Part shown: piece by piece, positions 23,756-32,809 of the stretch | How the letters are laid out: the number at the start of each line of letters is the position of its first letter | How positions within the stretch are numbered: the first letter of the stretch is position 1 | From: Chondrus crispus | Taxonomy: Eukaryota; Rhodophyta; Florideophyceae; Gigartinales; Gigartinaceae | DNA length: 64,000 nt | Assembly: GCF_000350225.1 (NCBI RefSeq) | Contig: NW_005179037.1 | Coordinates: forward strand, 1 to 64,000 | Direction: 5' to 3' | The notes under the pieces: generated by a model | Database searches by the model: none | Seen by the model: only the letters and a program-made list of their open reading frames with translations | Told to the model about the DNA's origin: nothing | Translations under genes and position numbers: made by a program

Positions 23756-23887
23756 GCTGCGGAAGCATGCANNNNNNNNNNNNNNNNNNNNNNNNNNNNN
23801 NNNNNNNNNNNNNNNNNNNNNNNNNNNNNNNNNNNNNNNNNNNNNNNNNNNNNNNNNNNNNNNNNNNNNNNCGCAGCCCGCTAACCT
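23756..23887. other. Assembly gap flanked by an inverted repeat
   Basis: Positions 23772-23871 are 100 N, the usual placeholder for a gap of unknown size. The sequence AGGTTAGCGGGCTGCG just left of the gap is the exact reverse complement of CGCAGCCCGCTAACCT just right of it. The gap is therefore the loop of a hairpin or the centre of a larger inverted repeat that the assembler could not cross. Confidence 0.9.
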
Positions 23888-24249
23888 CCGCCGGACGCAC
23901 GGTGTAGTTGCCCACCCGCAGCACGCCCCTGGCCCGACCCATGACTGCGCGCGACGCCCACGTTCAAGGGCAGTCCCAAATTTTCCGTTTAAAAGTCTTG
24001 CGGGTCTCATCTATCTACCATACCCTACTCTTCCATCATCACCTTCGGCGTCAACGACAACAAACCCAACCTCTTTCATCCTCTTTCATCCTCTTTCATC
24101 CCCTTCTCCTCCTCCTTCTCACCCGGCCAACCGGTTCTCCGCAGCTCCCCCGCGTCCCCTTTTTTCGTGCCCATTTTACACAGTGAAGGGAGATGACGCT
24201 CTGCGTCGTCGTCGATGTCCATGTCTTGGATGCCGCCGGCGAGTTGCGC

Positions 24250-27240
24250 TCAGGTATCGTCAAACAGCTGTCGCAGTTGGCAGCTGGTGGATACATGACC
24301 GTCCAACTGACATAGTGAGCAGGAATAAGAACGCTTTTTGCGAGCTTCAGGTCCCTTCTCATACCATCCTTTCCGCCTTTTTCCCGCATTCTTTACCGGG
24401 CGGCCTCTAGGCGGTGGAATGGCTTTCGGAACATGAAGGTTCTTTCCTGACACTACCAATTTCTTCGCACTGAGCATAACTTCATCAACGCGCGACTGAG
24501 ACGGGAACTGGAACGTGCAGTTTTCATACTGTCTCTTCCACGCCTTCGTAAGATGTCTCTCAGCGATGAACTTGTGCAAATTGCTCACACCAAAATTTTC
24601 GCTCAAGACTGCAACTCCGTGTAGGCATGGGAATCCAGTGCCTTTTTCGGCATGACTACAACATAGCGGTGACGATTGCGGCGTATCTCGCAAGACAACT
24701 CGGCGGAGTATTGAACCGTCTGTCTGGCTTCGAACCGTTGCCTCAGTTTGGCGCGTTCCAGAGATGAATCTCACCGACCGCTGATACCCCCTTGCTCGAA
24801 GCACAAGTGATGCCAAATGCTTCTCAGTATTTGGTGGCACCGGTTTGGCACACTCAATTGCTGCAATTTGTCGCTTCAAGAAGCGTGACCTTTGCGTTAG
24901 CAGTACTGTGGATATCATTTTCTGCGGCTCTACGGATCTGATGTTATTTCTAATAGCTGATGCCATCTCACTCTCTGCCCCTTGCGCAGAGGTCGTCAAA
25001 TCCTCTAGTTTTGAAAATGCCCTGTACAGTTCTGAGTCTTGAAACCGTGCCAGATAGTCCCGTTGAACATCTGAGTATCCAGCTTTGATCATCATTACCG
25101 CCTGCCTGTCTGGGGCATATACAGCGTTTTCATACATCTGTAGACCGCTAGTTTTATTTGCACCAAGTCTCGGTGCCAGGTTTTTCTTGACGTGGAGAGG
25201 GTCCAAAAACAAGTTTGCACTCTTCATGCATTTTCGAAATGCGGAATCGATCGCCTTCTCTTGGTCCACAATTGTGGTTCTCCTTTCGACATCGAAGCCT
25301 GGGATCTTTGATCAGGTTTCGAATACCAGACTCCACGTTTCTAAGCACTCTGCGCCAACATGATGTGCAAATACAATTGGAACAAGATGACTGTTACAGT
25401 CGTACGCAAGGACCTCGAATGTCGTTCCATAGCTTTTTGGTCCCACCCCGTCGCAGTGTGCTGCGTCGGCAGTCGTGGTAGCACGACCAGTGCGGCAAAT
25501 ATGCTCGGCGATGGAGGGGACAAACACAAACCCCCCGTAATAACGCGTATTGTCGTCAATGTCGCTCAAATCCACCGTGTCGGCTTGAAAAGAAGCTTCC
25601 TTTGGCAGCGACCTTGCCTTTTGGCATTGTCTGAATATATGTTCGGCTGATTTGATGCGCTGCGCTTTCATCTCGAGCCCATCCATGATAATAAGCTCTA
25701 CGTGATGTCCGCAATCCTTCAATAATTGAGCATAGCCTTCTAAAGAGGCCATATTCACAACCCTCGATATACCGAGATGGCGGAGGAGCTCTTTGCGGAT
25801 GGTCCTGTAATGCGTGTACGGTGGTTGTCGACGATAGATACCCTTGCTTTTAACAAGGGCAGCTATGGTCTTGCTGTTGATATTAGGTTCACACGATGCC
25901 TCTTCTAGTATGCAACGCGCTACCTGCTGTGCAGTATATGCAGGAGCACATGCTTTGTTGTGATTTATCCGCCGGTTGGTCGGGCTTGCTCCAGGGGCCG
26001 GCACTACCTGTCCGAAACACTCGTTTGCGTGTTCGAGGTACTCGTTAAGTTTCCAAAAACCACTCCGTGGTTGGAGATCGAACACGAACGTCGCGTGGCA
26101 GGTCTTAACTCGGCACCGCATGACCACCTTAACTAGAGTTTGGTGGATATTTATACCGTTTTGCACGCCCAAATCAGCTGTCTGTGCCCTCACAAGTTGC
26201 TCGCATTTCCAGCGAGCGCTGAGACGCATTCCCAAGACTGGTAAAATCGACTTCACCGGGCGCGGCTTCCATGTGCGAGCAGCAACGCTATCTCCCTGTA
26301 GTGCAACCCGTGCGCGGTCCAAGCATCGCTTCTTAGACTGGTACTTTTGCTGGCGCCGCCTTTCATTCTTACTTACAGTATCGTAGTCTTCGGCATGGTT
26401 GTTATCCTGTGTTGTGGCACTCTCATCGTCATCTTGATTTTCAATGTCGACATCTATATAGTCAGCTATGTAATCTGCCGGATTGAAATCTGTGTTGAAT
26501 CCTTCCTCGGCCTCTCCATTTGAGGAGTTCAATTCATCATCGCTCAACTCTTCAGTACTAGAATAAATGTCGCCTCCATGTTGACTGAAAGAGTCAGCAG
26601 GCATACCCCGCGCCGCCCTCTCCTTGCGAAGCTGTTCTGCTCGCTCGGCCATATCTTTATCCTTTTGGGCCTGTTTATCACAGTCAACGTTAGCATCAGC
26701 GTGCGTATCTATCTCCTCGTCTTCCCTATTTTCGCCCTCTGACTGGAAAGAGGGCTCATCTGCCTGATCACGGGGCACGTCATCCTTAGAATTGCTTGGT
26801 GTGGAATCGCTACGCACGCGCTGGTTGAACTCGTTCATTTCTTCGCGATACATTTTTTCTTGTTCTTCCTCGGCACGTGTTTGCGAAATTGTGTACTTTA
26901 AATTGGGTTGGATATGAAACTGAGGGGCCGGACCATGCATAAGTTCATGGAATTCGTGTTCTTTCTTCACAATTTCCCAACATCGTGACAGTACCACCAT
27001 GCACCTTGACAGCTGCCTCATGCATGCTTCACGTTCCGCCATAGCCTCCAGCCCGTTCGCACGGGCAACATGGTGGTCTGGATGGACCATGACGGCTAAT
27101 TTGTGGTAGCTGCGTCGAATGGCTTTGAAAGAAGTTCCAACGCAGAACACGTCGCTAATTAGTGTACAATCTCTCTCCACCGTGCTGAAGTGCCGCAGCG
27201 CTAGCTGCAAAGTAAATGGGAACAATCTTTTTGGCGGCAT
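24250..27240 (-). pseudogene. MULE family B transposase with N-terminal J domain (one nonsense codon)
   Basis: From the methionine at 27240 (MPPKRLFPFTLQL) the frame is open for about 640 codons, broken only by one TGA at 25312-25314, and continues in the same frame to 24250. Residues 28-90 form a DnaJ-type J domain with the HPD tripeptide at 53-55. A long acidic linker follows, then a zinc-finger-like FVFDLQPRSGFWKLNEYLEH segment. The MULE catalytic core follows: first Asp in DAAHCDG, second in the IVDQEKAID region, plus the HVKKNL motif. A SWIM-like segment (PLCC, then GFPCLHG) and a C-x2-C-x4-H-x4-C zinc knuckle end the protein. A single stop in a gene of about 1,000 codons suggests recent activity, readthrough or a sequencing error. 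Confidence 0.87.
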
Positions 27241-27472
27241 AACTGAAATACGGAAAGATATCTGGTTCCCCTTGGTAACCGTACGGTTGGAGAGCTGAAA
27301 GAGTACGAACGGGATGGGGACAAAGAAAATCTGGGTCAAATAGGTGGGGGAATTTCCATCCCGTTTCAATGACTTTTTTCGCATGTTCCGATCAGGAGGG
27401 GGACATGGGAAAAAGTTTCGTTTTAAGGGGGTGACTGCTCGTCTCGGACACAGTTTAGGGGGGGAATCGGTC

Positions 27473-27576
27473 ATTCCCCCCCCCTTTATCGAAACAAAAT
27501 GCACCTGTCTCCTACTGTATCGATACAATATCATGTGTCCCCCCCTGACACCGAAAGATTTTGACCTTGTCCCCCT
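27473..27576 (-). repeat. MULE B right terminal inverted repeat
   Basis: Reverse complement of the left terminal repeat at 21651-21755. Inward of it (27340-27470) lie further GGGGGAC-like motifs. Confidence 0.85.
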
Positions 27577-27674
27577 ACTGATTGCAGCATTAAGCCTTAA
27601 AAAAATCAGACCCAAATTTGTATCTCCTCCGGAGAACAAATTTACCACCAATAGCTATAATGTACCTTGTAGTG

Positions 27675-30037
27675 ATCCTCAAGAGCTTCCACTGTAGGCG
27701 CGGGCACTGCTTGTTCGTAGAGTTGCAATCCAATGGCCTTTCCAGCGCCAAGCTTGGATCCCAAGTTCTTTCTCACATGCAGGGGGTCAAGAAATAATTT
27801 CGCCTTCTTGAAACACTCGCGGTACGCCTTGTCTATTGACTTCTCCTGGTCCACGATTGTGGTGCGCGTTTCCACATGTAATCCATCAATCATTGCGCAG
27901 GCTTGGAACACCCATCTTCCAGGAATCATAGCATTCCGGTCCAACAGAGTGGGCAAATACCAGCGGCGTGAGTTGATTATTGGCGTCATACGCCACTACA
28001 TCAAATGTAATCCCGTACGATTGCGGTCCCACCCCGTCGCAGTGCGCCGCGTCGGCAGCACAAGTCATGCGAGCGGTGGCGCACATATGCGTTGCTACTG
28101 AAGGCGTGAAAATGAAACCAGCGTAGTAGTTTTTGCCATCGTCGATATCATCAAGCTCCACGACACCCACATCGAATAGAACCTCCTGCCGGAAGGTTTC
28201 CGCCTTCTTACACTGCTCGAAGACATGCTTCGCGGCCTTAATTCGGGTCCGCTTCATCTCTATTCCGTCCATAGTGATAATTTTGACTTCGTGACCGACT
28301 CCTCGTAGAAGGGCAGCATAACCTTCGAGAGCCCACATATCGAAGGCACGAGATGTAGCCATCATCTTTTGTAGCTCCACGCGGACTGCTCGATAATGCA
28401 CAGGGGGCGGCTGTCTGGAGTACAGGCTTTTCGCCTAGACTAGAGCCTGAATAACACGCGAGGAAACTCCGGGCTGGATGTCACTCTCATCGAAGATTGC
28501 ACGTGCCACCTGGCGTGCCGTGTACGCTGGGGCGCAGTACTGACGAGCTCGAGTATGTATGTTTGGGCCAGTATCCTGCCCTGAGCACTCATTCTGGTGC
28601 TCTAAGAATCGGTTGAGCTTCCAGAGGCCCGTTCTCGGCTGCCTGTCGAAGACGAATGTGGCGGCACATCTCTTAGTTCGGCACTTGGACACCACCCGTT
28701 TCACATTCTGCTGAACGTTGACGCCATTTTGTGTTCCATGGTGCGCTGTGTAGGCGCAAATGTACTGATCACATCTCCACCGTGTGTTCAGTTGCCTTTA
28801 AAGCTCGGGATCCAGAGGTACACAGCGTCGAGGTCTTCAACTCTGCGCAGCAGCTGCGTCCATTTTCAAAGCAGCTTTGGCGCGATCCGTTGTCTTGCGC
28901 TTAGATCTTCGGCATTGCTCCCGTCGTCTTGCCAAGGCGGCATCAGTAGTAGTAGTTTCGGCAGTGGCGTCTGCGGTTGAAGATCGGCTGTGGTCGTTGC
29001 ATTCATCTTCGAACTCCCTCTCCGATTCGCAATAGAAATCGGGGAATATAGGAGCCCATGTTGAAGTCGGTGTCCTGCAGGTCGTCGTAGTCGATGATAA
29101 AGTCGGGATCATGCAGCTCATCGTAACTACTGTTTGACAACCGGTCTGACTGAGCACCCACCTTGTCGAACTCATCGTCACCCCTGTATGCACCGCCTAG
29201 ATCAAGCCCCGCATCAGCACCACCTGCCCTGCTCGAATGCGCATCCATCCCGTCATGCTGGCAGTTGCCACTCTTATGGTCACGAGCATCGGCTTCTTCC
29301 GCCTGCTTCTCTTCGTCGCGTTCAGAATTGTCCGATTGCTCGCACTCTTGCGACGACTCGCGGCGTTGGTCGTTCTGTGATTCGTCCTTCGACTCCTTTT
29401 CCTGATGCTCCGAAGGCCGCGACCCGGGACCCCTCGCTCCGTCAGCACTCGCACGCGCCGATCGCCGAGAGGACTCAGAAATTTTTGAAGTGTTCTGAGT
29501 CCGCGAGTCTGTTCCATGAGTCCCATCGGATTGCCGCGTTTCCCTCGCGGAGCAGTTTTCCTTTTCCCTTGCCGCCTTTTTTTGCTGGGCTCTTCTCATT
29601 TCCTCGCGCTCCCTTTGGGCCTGGCGCTCTTGACGCTGGCGCTCCTCCTCTCGAGCTTTTTTGGCATCGTATAAAGCCGCGAAAGAGGGACGGGTCGCTT
29701 CCGCCGCTTCATGTATTTCCCGCTCCTGCATGTCTTCGTTGGTGACGAATAACTCCTGCGGTGAAGGATTGCGTGAGAAAAGTGCTGTCCACGGTATTAA
29801 CGCGTCGTGGAACAACGACGGAACGCCCGTCATTGCCGCATATCGAGTCGCATATTCAGCCTGGTCCAATGCCCTCGAAACAACCTGCATGTAGCGCGCT
29901 CCCGAACGTTGCTCGATGTGGCGGACGCGGTCGGGATGCATAAGTAGGGCGAGGCATCGGTAGTTGCGCTGTATGGAGCGGAAAGTGTGGTCGCCGTCCG
30001 GCATGCAGAATATGTCAAGAATGGGGTCACGTCGCAT
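27675..30037 (-). pseudogene. MULE family A transposase, N-terminal part with J domain
   Basis: Begins at the ATG at 30037. Residues 5-65 are a J domain with HPD at 34-36 (LALLMHPDRVRH), followed by a highly charged coiled-coil-like region rich in Glu, Arg and Gln. A frame change lies near 29050-29190. Another block continues to 27675 with an in-frame TAG at 28435, where family B has lysine, and a frame change near 27905. It carries the same order of motifs as family B: FVFDRQPRTGLWKLNRFLEH, MALEGYAALL-type helix, DAAHCDGVG (first Asp) and TTIVDQEKSIDKAY (second Asp). The coding sequence is cut at the CACTA boundary and resumes at 4085. Confidence 0.85.
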
Positions 30038-30039
30038 TC

Positions 30040-30486
30040 AACTGTGCCGATGTGTCGAATGGCCTGACTGGTGTCTGATGGCATCTTTCGGCGATCTATA
30101 ACACTGTTGTTCAAGGAATGCCGCTGGTTAGGCCGGGTAGTGCTTCGCCTCGAAATGGTATCTAGAATGAAGGGGTGACGGGAGGCGACGGGAGGCGAGT
30201 TCAACAAATGCAATGGCGAGATAAGCGCCGCGGGAAATAGGCGGGCGACTTTATGTGCTTTTGCGGCGACTTTGCACACGAAGTTTTTGAGGGGGCGATT
30301 TGGGAATTGTGTGGTCATTTAGGGGCGCAACAGAAAAAAAGTCCACCATTTGTCGCCCTCAGGAATGCAGCAAGTACCATAGCGTCGCCCCCTGATTCCA
30401 TCAATAATAACGCGGTGCCCTCACAGTGTCGTCGTGTACAATGGCGTCGCCCCTCTGATGACGAAAATTTGCGCGCTGTGGCTCCC
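30040..30486. repeat. MULE family A 5' subterminal region
   Basis: Several GGGCGAC-like motifs occur (near 30179, 30187, 30241, 30294, 30323, and complements near 30384 and 30446), mirroring the array at 2933-3249. The outermost 49 bp match 1299-1347 in inverted orientation. Confidence 0.6.
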
Positions 30487-30494
30487 CTGATGAC

Positions 30495-30790
30495 ACATCC
30501 TCCCCATCTATTTTCATGCACTCGGTAATTAACGTCTGCTTGCTCCGCGTTGGGTCTCTGTCGTGTTTTGCAGTGAGAAACGCGCGCTTTGCCGACCTCA
30601 GATACGATACAGTGTCTGAACTTTGGCATTCAGTCGCCAAAACTTCCAGCTCTTCAAACAATTCCGTGATCTCAACGACAGAGGGTACAGTCCTTCTCTC
30701 GCTCGCATCCTCTGCGTTCTCACCTTCATCACTTAATGGCGCGTTGTTTCTTTTATTTCCGGAACCGGATCCATAAGGAGGAAAAGCTAA
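30495..30790 (-). pseudogene. Pogo/Tigger-like transposase C-terminal tail
   Basis: A minus-strand frame reads an acidic spacer (PLSDEGENAEDASERR), then ITELFEELEVLATECQSSD and RSKQTLITECMK, matching in style the C-terminal tail of jerky/Tigger transposases. It lies between the MULE A end and the outer element terminus at 30978. The catalytic part is absent. Confidence 0.5.
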
Positions 30791-31397
30791 GGTCTGCGTG
30801 TCCAGTGAATAGGATCGGGCTTAGAAGCCGCTTTCACATCTTTTCACGCGCGATGGACAGACGGCAGCATAACACCCCGACCCGTGTGACACGTGGCATT
30901 TTTCGTGTTCGTGGGTCTGGCCGGCATTAATGAGAGGGTGGTATTAGTAAATGTGGCACTAATGGGAGTCCCCCCCTGTACACAGAGGTTTATCACTACG
31001 GGAGGCTTGATTATCATAACTCTGTCCTAAAAAAATCGCTGATTCTCGTTTGACGTAATTCATCCTGCGCTTGACGTCTCAATCCTCGTTGCACTTTTCC
31101 AAAGCGCGGCAGAACCCCCCCGACGTGTCATAGATGTTCATAATGACATGAACAGAAGCCTAAATGCGCAACTGCTAACGAAGGGGAGGCATAAACACAT
31201 CCTCATCGCCCTCCTCGTCCGTGTTCACGAAATCGTCTTCTGGGCCAGAGATGAAAGCCACTAGATCGCAGTCGGTGACTGGCTCTGTAGATCCATTTCT
31301 GAATCATGATGTAGTAGATACTCAACTCGCATTCGCACGCTCCTATCCTGTACAACTTGATCAATTTCAACATCAAGACCGCGACAATCCCGCTGCA

Positions 31398-32010
31398 TCA
31401 TAATTTCAACGTCGATCGCACGATTCCAATTATCCTCAGCAGCTTTAAATCACTTCTGCTTGCCTTGCAGCAAACCAAGCAGGTGATACTTGTTTTTTCC
31501 TTGTTAGAGCCATGAAGCTTTATGGCAGCAATAGTCTTGATTGGTGCCAGTCGGTACTGCAAACCGAATTCGTCGGCGTTATAAATGCCATCTAAATTGT
31601 AGTCGTCAAGCATCATCCTGATGAGAGGCAGTGCTCTCTCAGCCTCACTGAAAGCCGCGTATGCTTGCTCGCCGTGATACGACATTTGTCTAGAGCCATG
31701 CCTTTTCTTGAACTTGTGAAGCCAGCCGTTGGAAAATGGAGTTGGAATGGAGTTGGGGATATCCGAAATGGAGTTGTGGATATCCGAAATGGAGTTGGGG
31801 ATCTCCATCGTCCTCCGTAGTCAGTTTCCAAAGACGTGCTGCATTCTGTTTGATAATACTATCGAAGAGGGCGATATTTCGGCCCGGACCGTCGCTGATC
31901 CATACAGCCAGAGCGTCACCAAATCTTGCAGACGTAGTGTATCGAAGAGATTTGGGGTTCGTTGACGGGTTGGTTTCTAGTTTGTTGCTCATCTTGTCTA
32001 TGCGCGATAC
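31398..32010 (-). pseudogene. Pogo-like (Tigger/jerky) transposase fragment with 21-bp repeat
   Basis: The N-terminal part (31992 downward) has RFGDALAVWISDGPGRN, typical of the CENP-B-type DNA-binding region. The second part contains FSNGWLHKFKKRHGSRQMS and then GIYNADEFGLQYRLAP, where the Asp of NADE is the first catalytic residue of the DDE_1 domain. Between them about three copies of a 21-bp unit (31737-31805) encode a repeated seven-residue unit and shift the frame. The gene is cut off after the LVCC motif near 31400. This element is distinct from the outermost shell, which ends at 30978. Confidence 0.75.
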
Positions 32011-32019
32011 AGTAGACTG

Positions 32020-32800
32020 CGGAAGAGGTCTGTTAAGTTTGAAGTCACATCCTGCCTATTCTCCCACCAAACGCTGATTGCAGCGTTCCCAATTGCGTCG
32101 GCGAAGATCACACTTGGCGAGCATCTCTTTTTGCTCAGCGTGGGTTAGGCAAACACGTTCTACCATGTCTTGGGTGGAATTGGGGAGATTGTAAATGGTC
32201 AAGGGGATGAGATGGGCTGCTACCTGGGGTACATGCGGTATGCAAACCTTTTCGATGCTGTGAATAGAAAAGCGGGAGTAGATCGCACAGTACCTACCTG
32301 TTGGCTACATGTTATGTGACAACTGTCCTTAATCAAAATTGTGTTACTTCAAAACTTTAATAAATATTCAATGTGTTTCCAAATTCACAAAACTATATCC
32401 ATATCCAGATTACCTGCTTATTGCATCTCAAATCACTTTTTTCTTGCGGGAAAGATGTGTGGCATTCATACTGAGGGGTTTACCACTATCGGAGAGTACT
32501 ATTAGGAGGGCTGACTGTACAGTACAATACAGTACCCTTCTCACGGGGTTATTTGTAGATACTCTGAAATACAGTTGTGGCAAAAACTATCCCCTCGTCT
32601 GTCACCGATTTTGGCACTAGATGGTGGCAGATCCCAAATGCCATTTGTCCCGATAAACGTTATCAAAAAGCTTTGGTCGGGCGAAGCGTTTCCAGGTCCC
32701 CATTCGGCACCATAAAATGCCATTCCTGGCATTTTTGGTTGGTGCTCATTTAAATTTGAGCTCATTTTAGTCATTTACTTGTCAATTTTCGTGTAGATGT
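32020..32800. other. Gene-free AT-rich stretch with a stray Tc1-like end
   Basis: No supported coding sequence. At 32573-32591 the sequence CAGTTGTGGCAAAAACTAT matches the terminus of the Tc1 element at 1350 with one difference, preceded by TA. No partner end is visible, so it is probably a solitary remnant. Confidence 0.4.
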
Positions 32801-32809
32801 GATGTCCAT

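Larger units (their letters stand above)
21651..27576 (-). mobile_element. MULE family B element nested in the CACTA element
   Basis: The ends read AGGGGGACAAGGTCAAAATC inward from 21651 and from 27576 on the other strand. The match extends about 105 bp, including the shared GATATTGTATCGATACAGTA palindrome-like core and a run of G residues. Length is 5.9 kb. The transposase (minus) fills the right two thirds; the left third holds a GC-rich host-like gene fragment and an assembly gap. The flanking 9-mers (GAGATTGGG, ACTGATTGC) agree at only a few positions, so a decayed target duplication is possible but not shown. Because of the gap, the internal arrangement needs confirmation. Confidence 0.72.
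4086..27674. mobile_element. Giant CACTA/EnSpm transposon (about 17.7 kb plus a nested MULE)
   Basis: The left end reads CACTACAAGGTACATT from 4086 and the right end is its exact reverse complement ending at 27674. Both are flanked by AT (4084-4085 and 27675-27676). The CACTA terminus is the hallmark of the EnSpm superfamily. Removing the element and one AT restores the family A MULE reading frame exactly, and the restored protein aligns gap-free with family B, which is strong proof of the boundaries. A Transposase_21-like gene lies inside. Subtracting the nested family B MULE (21651-27576) leaves 17,663 bp. Target duplications of CACTA elements are usually 3 bp; here only 2 bp are shared (CAT on the left, ATC on the right). 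Confidence 0.93.
1299..30486 (-). mobile_element. MULE family A element, split by Tc1 and CACTA insertions
   Basis: The outer sequence at 1299-1347 matches the reverse complement of 30438-30486 almost base for base; both contain GACGAAAATxTGCGCGC-type sequence and AGGGGCGAC. The 3' coding half (3250-4085) and 5' coding half (27675-30037) lie in the same orientation and in the correct order. They join in frame if the CACTA element and one AT are removed. Without insertions the element would be about 4 kb. Copies of a GGGCGAC motif crowd both subterminal regions. No clean 9-bp target duplication is visible (CGGCCATTA on the left, CTGATGACA on the right), so the exact ends are uncertain by a few bases. 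Confidence 0.75.
1186..30978 (-). mobile_element. Pogo/Tigger-like element, outermost shell of the nest
   Basis: The left end at 1186 starts CAGTGGACCCCACTCATT and the right end at 30978, read inward on the minus strand, starts CAGGGGGGACTCCCATTAG. Both continue into ATTAGTGCC and both abut a TA dinucleotide (1184-1185 and 30979-30980), the target expected for the Tc1/mariner/pogo superfamily. Only the outer pieces, 1186-1298 and 30487-30978, belong to this element; everything between is a later insertion. The right piece encodes a transposase C-terminal tail on the minus strand. Most of the transposase is missing, so this copy was probably already deleted or non-autonomous. The termini are imperfect matches, so the pairing is an inference supported by the TA sites and by nesting order. 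Confidence 0.6.

Noticed and set aside
21642..27585. 9-bp target duplication of MULE B
   Set aside because: GAGATTGGG and ACTGATTGC share only a GATTG-like core; not good enough to claim.
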